A stretch of DNA of 64,000 nucleotides, from positions 62,001 to 126,000 of the forward strand of contig JBNKCX010000041.1 of the NCBI GenBank assembly GCA_050287965.1. Reading direction: 5' to 3'. The notes under the pieces are model-generated. The model was not told the DNA's origin. It saw only the letters and a list, made by a program, of their open reading frames with translations, and ran no database searches. This DNA comes from CBFDBF01 sp050287965 (GTDB taxonomy: Bacteria; Pseudomonadota; Gammaproteobacteria; Chromatiales; Chromatiaceae). Within the stretch, counting starts at the first letter, position 1. The number at the start of each line of letters is the position of its first letter. The position numbers were made by a program, and so were the translations under genes. Of this stretch, positions 59,044 through 64,000 are shown piece by piece.

Positions 59044-61302
59044 TCAGTGAACGACGCGGCCCTCCAGTTCAAAAGCCAGTTCCCCGTCAGTAATCCTGAT
59101 CCGCACCACACCGCCCTCGGCCAGTTCACCGAAAAGCAGTTCTTCCGCCAACGGTTTGCTGATTTTTTCCCGAATCAGGCGCGACATGGGGCGGGCACCC
59201 ATCTTATCGTCATAGCCGTGTTTCGCCATCCATGCCTTGACCTCCTGATCCACTTCCAGGAATACCCCTTTCTGCTCCAACTGTCCTTCCAGCTCGAACA
59301 GAAACTTGTCAACCACATGCTGAATGACCTCCGGTGACAGTGAATTGAACTGTACTACCGCATCCAGGCGATTTCGAAACTCGGGGGAAAACATCCGCTT
59401 AATAGCCTCCATGCCGTCGCTGGAGTGATCCTGAGCGGCGAACCCTATGGAACGCCGGCTCATCTCCTCGGCACCGGCGTTGGTCGTCATGATAATTACC
59501 ACGTTACGAAAATCCGCCTTGCGGCCGTTATTGTCGGTGAGGGTGCCGTGATCCATAACCTGCAACAGGAGATTGAACACGTCCGGATGGGCCTTCTCAA
59601 TCTCGTCCAGCAGCAGTATTGAATGGGGGTGTTTGTTGATCTCCTCCGTCAGCAATCCGCCCTGGTCATAACCCACATAACCCGGGGGTGCGCCGATGAG
59701 CCGCGAAACCGTATGCCGCTCCATATATTCCGACATATCAAAGCGGATCAGTTTCAAACCGAGAATACGTGCAAGCTGGCGGGCCACCTCGGTTTTACCG
59801 ACACCGGTCGGTCCCGCAAACAGCATGGACCCCACCGGTTTCTGCTCCGCCCCCAGACCGGTGCGGCTGATACGCATGGCGGAGGTAAGGGTATCGATGG
59901 CTTCCTCCTGTCCAAACACCACCATCTTCAGATCCCGATCCAGGTTACGCAGGGCTTCGATATCCGACAGGGAAACACTCTGGGGCGGAATACGCGCGAT
60001 TTTTGCCACGATATCCTCGATCTCAGGCACACCGATCTCCTGGATACGGGTCGCGGAATCCTGCAGCTGCACGTTGGCCCCCGCCTCGTCGATGACATCT
60101 ATCGCCTTGTCCGGCAGGTGCCGGTCATTGATATAGCGCTCCGAGAGATCCACCGCCGCGCGCAGTGCTTCATCGGTATAACGTACCTGGTGATGCTCTT
60201 CGAAGCGGCTTTTTAGACCGATCAAAATATCCACCGTCTCTTCCACCGACGGTTCCTTGATATCGATCTTCTGAAAACGTCGCGCCAATGCTCGATCTTT
60301 CTCAAAAATTCCGCGGAATTCCTGATAGGTGGTGGAGCCGATACAACGCAGTTCTCCCGAAGCCAGGACAGGCTTGATCAGATTCGAGGCATCCATAACA
60401 CCACCGGAAGCCGCACCGGCCCCGATTATGGTGTGGATCTCATCGATGAAAAGGATTGCTTCAGGCTCTTTCTTAAGCTGCGCCAGAACCGCCTTCAGAC
60501 GTTTCTCAAAATCACCCCGGTATTTGGTACCTGCCACCAGGCTGCCCAGATCAAGTGCATATATTGTGCAGTGCGAGAGAATGTCAGGCACTTCCTCTTC
60601 CACTACCATCCTCGCCAGTCCTTCGACAATGGCGGTCTTGCCGACACCGGCCTCTCCCACCAGCAACGGGTTGTTTTTCTGCCGCCGGCAGAGAATCTGG
60701 GTGATACGTTCTATATCAGACTTACGCCCGATCAGGGGATCGATCTTCCCAAGTTCCGCCCGCTCGTTCAGGTTGGTTGCGTAGTTCTCCAACGGAGTCC
60801 GGGCCGGATCCGCCGCTCCTTCCTCATCCTCCACCGCGGGAGATATATCCTCTCGCTCACCGTCATCGTGGATCTTGGGTACGCCGTGGGATATATAGTT
60901 GACCACGTCCAGGCGTGTTATGCCCTGCTTACCCAGCAGGTAGGTCGCATGAGATTCCTGTTCGCTGAAGATCGCCACCAGGACGTTGGCACCGGTGACC
61001 TCTTTTCGCCCGGACGACTGGACATGAAAGACGGCCCGCTGTAACACCCTCTGGAAACCCAGGGTGGGTTGCGTCTCCTGCTCTTCCCCATTGGGGAGCA
61101 GAGGCGTGGTCTCATTGATGAAGCTGTTCACTTCCTGACGCAGGCTGGAGGTATCCGCCCCGCATCCCCTCAGAACTTCCACTGCCGTCGGGTTATCCAG
61201 CAACGCCAGTAAAAGATGTTCCACCGTCATGAACTCATGCTGGCTCTCTCTGGCCTGTCTGAAGGCCTGATTGAGGGTAAATTCGAGTTCTTTACTTAAC
61301 AT
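59044..61302 (-). CDS. clpA: ATP-dependent Clp protease ATPase subunit ClpA
   Basis: 752 residues from 'MLSKELEFTLNQAF' at 61302; the frame extends to 61362 but the extra leader is atypical. N domain (1 to about 143), two AAA+ modules with Walker A 'GEAGVGKTAIVEGLAR' and 'GPTGVGKTEVARQLAR', and the ClpP-binding loop region. It unfolds substrates for ClpP and takes N-degron proteins from ClpS. clpS lies 69 bases upstream on the same strand. Confidence 0.96.
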   Translation of the reverse strand: MLSKELEFTLNQAFRQARESQHEFMTVEHLLLALLDNPTAVEVLRGCGADTSSLRQEVNSFINETTPLLPNGEEQETQPTLGFQRVLQRAVFHVQSSGRKEVTGANVLVAIFSEQESHATYLLGKQGITRLDVVNYISHGVPKIHDDGEREDISPAVEDEEGAADPARTPLENYATNLNERAELGKIDPLIGRKSDIERITQILCRRQKNNPLLVGEAGVGKTAIVEGLARMVVEEEVPDILSHCTIYALDLGSLVAGTKYRGDFEKRLKAVLAQLKKEPEAILFIDEIHTIIGAGAASGGVMDASNLIKPVLASGELRCIGSTTYQEFRGIFEKDRALARRFQKIDIKEPSVEETVDILIGLKSRFEEHHQVRYTDEALRAAVDLSERYINDRHLPDKAIDVIDEAGANVQLQDSATRIQEIGVPEIEDIVAKIARIPPQSVSLSDIEALRNLDRDLKMVVFGQEEAIDTLTSAMRISRTGLGAEQKPVGSMLFAGPTGVGKTEVARQLARILGLKLIRFDMSEYMERHTVSRLIGAPPGYVGYDQGGLLTEEINKHPHSILLLDEIEKAHPDVFNLLLQVMDHGTLTDNNGRKADFRNVVIIMTTNAGAEEMSRRSIGFAAQDHSSDGMEAIKRMFSPEFRNRLDAVVQFNSLSPEVIQHVVDKFLFELEGQLEQKGVFLEVDQEVKAWMAKHGYDDKMGARPMSRLIREKISKPLAEELLFGELAEGGVVRIRITDGELAFELEGRVVH

Positions 61303-61371
61303 GGGAATGAGTTCACCTTTACCACTACCGCTTTCGTCACAGTTAGACCTGCCCGACGGCAAATAATTCGC

Positions 61372-61692
61372 TTATGCCTCTTCCATGGTACAAAGCAATG
61401 GATGCTGATTAGTTCGGGAGTAGTCGTTCACCTGAGCCACCTTGGTCTCCGCGATATCGTAGGTGAATAACCCGCATATCCCCATACCGCGGGTGTGCAC
61501 ATGCAACATCACCTGGGTAGCCTTACTCCGGTCCATCTGGAAAAAAGACTCCAATACCTCCACCACAAAATCCATCGGGGTGTAATCATCGTTGAGCAGT
61601 ATCACCTTGTACATGGAGGGACGTTTTAGTTTCGGTTTGTCCTCCTGTACCGCGAGACCGCTCTCGTTTTCTTCTTTTGGGAGATCTGCCAT
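61372..61692 (-). CDS. clpS: ClpA adaptor ClpS (N-recognin)
   Basis: 106 residues with the core 'YKVILLNDDYTPMDFVVEVL' that binds destabilising N-terminal residues, plus 'MLHVHTRGMGICGLFTYDIA'. The disordered N-terminal extension (about 1-25) delivers substrate to ClpA. It is the first gene of clpS-clpA and divergent from the cold-shock gene. Confidence 0.96.
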   Translation of the reverse strand: MADLPKEENESGLAVQEDKPKLKRPSMYKVILLNDDYTPMDFVVEVLESFFQMDRSKATQVMLHVHTRGMGICGLFTYDIAETKVAQVNDYSRTNQHPLLCTMEEA

Positions 61693-62092
61693 ATGCGAAA
61701 TTCTAGCCGAATTTCCTATCCGATGCTGCTGCGCTCAGCCCGTCCAGGAAGCTGTTTTAATATTATATTCTACTTTAAAACCGGTCGTTTTCTTATTGAT
61801 TTTACGTAATTTTACATATTTTTTTCCATCGCCTTTGAAAGATTTCTACAGTAATTGCAGGGATAACACCGTCGATGCTTTGATTCCTTTCCGCCCGGAG
61901 GTCTCCAAGTGCTATTTGACCAGGAATTCACTAGGGCTATACTGTTCAGATTCCGGGCGGTAATTCCCACCTAGGCGACTCTGGGGAAACGGCAGGGAAT
62001 GTACCCTCCCCCACAGACACAGTACCCATACAAAAACAAAATTCCGTCCGGAATAGTATCTCGAAGATGTTGCAGTAGGAGGAGCAGGAAAT
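61693..62092. other. Divergent regulatory region between clpS and cold-shock gene
   Basis: 400 bases without a gene. 61750-61830 is AT-rich and probably carries promoters. ATTCCG-TC-CGGAAT at 62041-62054 is a perfect 6-bp inverted repeat 39 bases before the cold-shock start, in what may be its untranslated leader. Long leaders are usual for csp genes. Confidence 0.4.
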
Positions 62093-62302
62093 ATGGCTAC
62101 AGGTACCGTAAAATGGTTCAACAACGCCAAGGGTTATGGCTTTGTCACGCCGGATGAAGGGGAACAGGATGTTTTCATCCATTTCTCTGCTATCGAAATG
62201 GACGGGTATAAGACCCTGAAAGAGGGCCAGAAGATCCAGTTCGATATCAATGAAGGGCCAAAGGGACTCCATGCGGCCAATGTGCAGATGATAGAGCTGT
62301 AA
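62093..62302 (+). CDS. cspD: Cold-shock domain protein (CspD position)
   Basis: 69 residues, a single CSD with RNP-1 'NAKGYGFVTPD' and RNP-2 'DVFIHFSAIE'. It binds single-stranded RNA or DNA. The position next to clpS is that of cspD in E. coli. The ribosome site GGAGGAGCAGGAA precedes the ATG. Confidence 0.9.
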   Translation: MATGTVKWFNNAKGYGFVTPDEGEQDVFIHFSAIEMDGYKTLKEGQKIQFDINEGPKGLHAANVQMIEL

Positions 62303-62326
62303 TACGGCGTTTTTTGTCTTGCCGGC

Positions 62327-63010
62327 CTACCCGGGATTCATTCCTGGGAGGTCGTGTTTTGCGCAAATTTCTTCCAGACAACAGGTCTCGCAACGAAGTT
62401 TACGCCCGGCGCATGCCTCTTTGGCATGACGTACCAGCAGTGCATGGTATTCATTGTAACGTTTGACATGAGGGCCGAGAGCCGATTCGAAACCAGCCCG
62501 CAATGACTCATAGTCTTCATCCCCCTGTGCCAGCCCCAAGCGGGAGAAGATGCGACGGGTATAGGCATCGATGACGAATACCGGACGCTCGAACGCATAA
62601 AGCAATATATCGTCCGCCGTTTCCGGCCCGATACCCTTTACCGACAGCAGCACCTTCCGCAGGGCGCCGGTATCCATCTCCCGCAGGGCGCACTCTCCGC
62701 CGTTTTCGATTAGAAAACCACAGAAGTCCAGGAGCCGCTCCGCTTTAACATTGAAATATCCGGCGGGACGGATCAACTCCGACAGTCGTGCTTTGGGAAC
62801 TGCAGGTAACTCCCGAAAAGAGAGTACGCCCGCGTCCTTCAGATTCCGGATGGCCCGTTCCACATTGGACCAGGCGGTATTCTGGGTAAGGATGGCGCCG
62901 ATCATTACCTCGAACGTGCTCTCCGCGGGCCACCAGCCCTGGCGGCCATACCGACTTAGTAAACGATCAAATACCCTCAGCAGTTCCTCGCGGGACGGAG
63001 AAAAACTCAT
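62327..63010 (-). CDS. Endonuclease III-like HhH-GPD DNA glycosylase (MagIII-like)
   Basis: 227 residues. The hairpin 'LSVKGIGPETADDILLYAFE' and catalytic Asp in 'VFVIDAYTRRIFSRLG' give the HhH-GPD centre; Cys pattern C-x6-C-x2-C-x5-C ('CAGRKLRCETCCLEEIC') binds a [4Fe-4S] cluster. Where endonuclease III has its lyase lysine (GRKTA) this protein has Glu (GPETA), as in H. pylori MagIII. A monofunctional 3-methyladenine-type glycosylase is therefore more likely than Nth. Its ATG overlaps rluB's stop by 4 bases. Confidence 0.82.
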   Translation of the reverse strand: MSFSPSREELLRVFDRLLSRYGRQGWWPAESTFEVMIGAILTQNTAWSNVERAIRNLKDAGVLSFRELPAVPKARLSELIRPAGYFNVKAERLLDFCGFLIENGGECALREMDTGALRKVLLSVKGIGPETADDILLYAFERPVFVIDAYTRRIFSRLGLAQGDEDYESLRAGFESALGPHVKRYNEYHALLVRHAKEACAGRKLRCETCCLEEICAKHDLPGMNPG

Positions 63011-63879
63011 CGTCTCCGTGATTCCCCGGGAGACGGTCGACGCGGCCGCTTAACACCCTCCGCCCGTCGGCCCGGTATTTTCTCGCGACCGGCTTTAGGT
63101 CTTTCCCGTCCCTGACGGGATTTCAATCCTACCGTCTCCAGCAACTGCCCGACCTCCTCCGGTGTCGCCTCTCGCCAACGCCCCGCCAACAGCCGGCTGT
63201 CGAGCATCACCGGTCCGAAACGAACCCGCTTGAGGCGATTAACCTTGGCGCCCACCGCCTCCCACAGACGGCGCACCTCCCGGTTTCTACCCTCCATGAT
63301 GACCACGTGGAACCAGCGATTCGCACCCTCGCCCCCGGATTCAACGATCTCCTCGAAACGGGCGGGACCGTCTTCCAGCGTCACACCTTGGACCAACTGC
63401 TGAAATTGTTCTTCTTTCACCTCACCCAGTACACGGACAGCATACTCCCGCTCGATGGGACGGGCGGGATGCATCAGACGATTGGCCAGTTCCCCGTCCG
63501 TGGTGAATAGCAGCAGGCCGCTGCTGTTGATATCGAGACGTCCGACCGCGATCCAACGCCCTCGATGCAGTTTGGGTAACCGTTTAAATACCGTGGGCCG
63601 TCCCTCCGGGTCGTAACGGGTGACCAGCTCTCCCTCGGGTTTGTTGTAGAGGATGACCCGACGCTCCACGCTCTCCACCTGCTCCGCTCGGATACGTCGG
63701 TCATCGATCTGGATGAGATCCTGGGGATTCACCCTGTCACCCAGGTGTGCCACCTTACCGTTAACCTTAACCCGGCCGGCCTCGATCCAGCGTTCGATCT
63801 CCCGGCGGGAACCGAATCCGGCATTGGCGAGCAGCTTTTGCAGCCGCTCGCCTCTGGAGATCGCGTGTTTGTCACCCAT
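63007..63879 (-). CDS. rluB: 23S rRNA pseudouridine-2605 synthase RluB
   Basis: 290 residues: an S4 domain (about 10-60, 'ERLQKLLANAGFGSRREIER'), a RsuA/RluB catalytic domain with the key Asp in 'AVGRLDINSSGLLLFTTDGE', and 'MEGRNREVRRLWEAVG'. A basic, disordered tail (about 255-290) follows. It modifies U2605 of 23S rRNA. The start overlaps the scpB stop by 8 bases, a conserved scpB-rluB pairing. Confidence 0.93.
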   Translation of the reverse strand: MGDKHAISRGERLQKLLANAGFGSRREIERWIEAGRVKVNGKVAHLGDRVNPQDLIQIDDRRIRAEQVESVERRVILYNKPEGELVTRYDPEGRPTVFKRLPKLHRGRWIAVGRLDINSSGLLLFTTDGELANRLMHPARPIEREYAVRVLGEVKEEQFQQLVQGVTLEDGPARFEEIVESGGEGANRWFHVVIMEGRNREVRRLWEAVGAKVNRLKRVRFGPVMLDSRLLAGRWREATPEEVGQLLETVGLKSRQGRERPKAGREKIPGRRAEGVKRPRRPSPGESRRR

Positions 63880-64000
63880 GAGTGACGTCTTTCTCCTCTT
63901 CCGCCCCGCCTTCCGTATCGCTCAGGTCTTCAATTTCCTCCCGGAATTCATCCATCCCTGTGGTTTCCTCGGTAGACGCCTGCAGTTCCTGTTCCTCTTC
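63872..64000 (-). CDS. scpB: Segregation and condensation protein B, C-terminal end only
   Basis: The last 42 codons of a minus-strand gene, cut by the window edge. They are highly acidic ('EEEKDVTHG' at the end, many Glu/Asp), like the C-terminal tail of ScpB in related bacteria. No ScpB core domain lies inside the window; the name rests on position directly before rluB. Confidence 0.55.
   Translation of the reverse strand, partial: EEEQELQASTEETTGMDEFREEIEDLSDTEGGAEEEKDVTHG

Overview
The window is a contiguous piece of a gammaproteobacterial chromosome. The evidence is the gene order: plsX-fabH-fabG-acpP-fabF-pabC-mltG-tmk-holB-pilZ-tatD, and serS ... rarA-lolA-ftsK ... trxB ... aat-bpt-infA / clpA-clpS / cspD, plus a tRNA-Ser(UGA) next to a yccA homologue. 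Much of this matches the order around trxB-ftsK-serS and yccA-serT in enterics. A biotin-dependent Na+ oxaloacetate decarboxylase, PEP-CTERM exoproteins and a tandem-domain PPK2 fit an environmental, possibly marine or sulfur-oxidising (Chromatiales-like) lineage; that placement is inference. No rRNA, CRISPR array, insertion sequence or phage gene was seen.

Layout. 1-5480 (+): an envelope/secretion module with an outer-membrane barrel cut by the window edge, an exported FN3-like protein, an ECF sigma factor, a zinc-finger anti-sigma factor and an exported S8 (subtilisin-like) protease. 5742-7599 (+): a CreD-like protein and a small membrane protein. 7655-14602 (-): a vWA protein, then an apparent six-gene operon of LolD-like ATPase, FtsX-like permease, LolA-like periplasmic protein, outer-membrane protein, LytS-type kinase and LytTR regulator. 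14815-21409: a less ordered accessory stretch with an AraC remnant, a small membrane protein, an M20-like protein, a 1009-residue patatin and a class V aminotransferase. 21557-23065 (+): polyphosphate:AMP phosphotransferase.

23106-36679 (-): the housekeeping block tatD to yceD (fatty-acid synthesis, rpmF, folate, peptidoglycan and replication genes) followed by oadBAG. 36993-40275 (+): yceF-type Maf protein, a second EF-G and an RRM-like protein. 40604-45793: two PEP-CTERM proteins, an autotransporter-like protein and a lipoprotein hydrolase. Sigma-54-like -24/-12 sites precede both PEP-CTERM genes. 46184-46273: tRNA-Ser, with a duplicated 3' end and terminator. 46437-64000: core genes yccA, serS, crcB, rarA, lolA, ftsK, ald, trxB, a PilZ protein, aat, bpt, infA, clpA, clpS, a cold-shock gene, an endonuclease III-like glycosylase, rluB and the end of scpB.

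How it fits together. Aat, Bpt, ClpS and ClpA form a nearly complete N-degron pathway within about 5 kb. The sigma/anti-sigma/protease genes look like a self-contained surface-protein regulon. Their anti-sigma periplasmic domain and the protease prodomain appear to share one fold, which suggests the two proteins communicate directly; this is the most interesting hypothesis in the window. Intergenic regions carry dispersed host repeats: AGTTAGAAGTTTGTAGTA-type elements directly after stop codons, and large imperfect inverted repeats.
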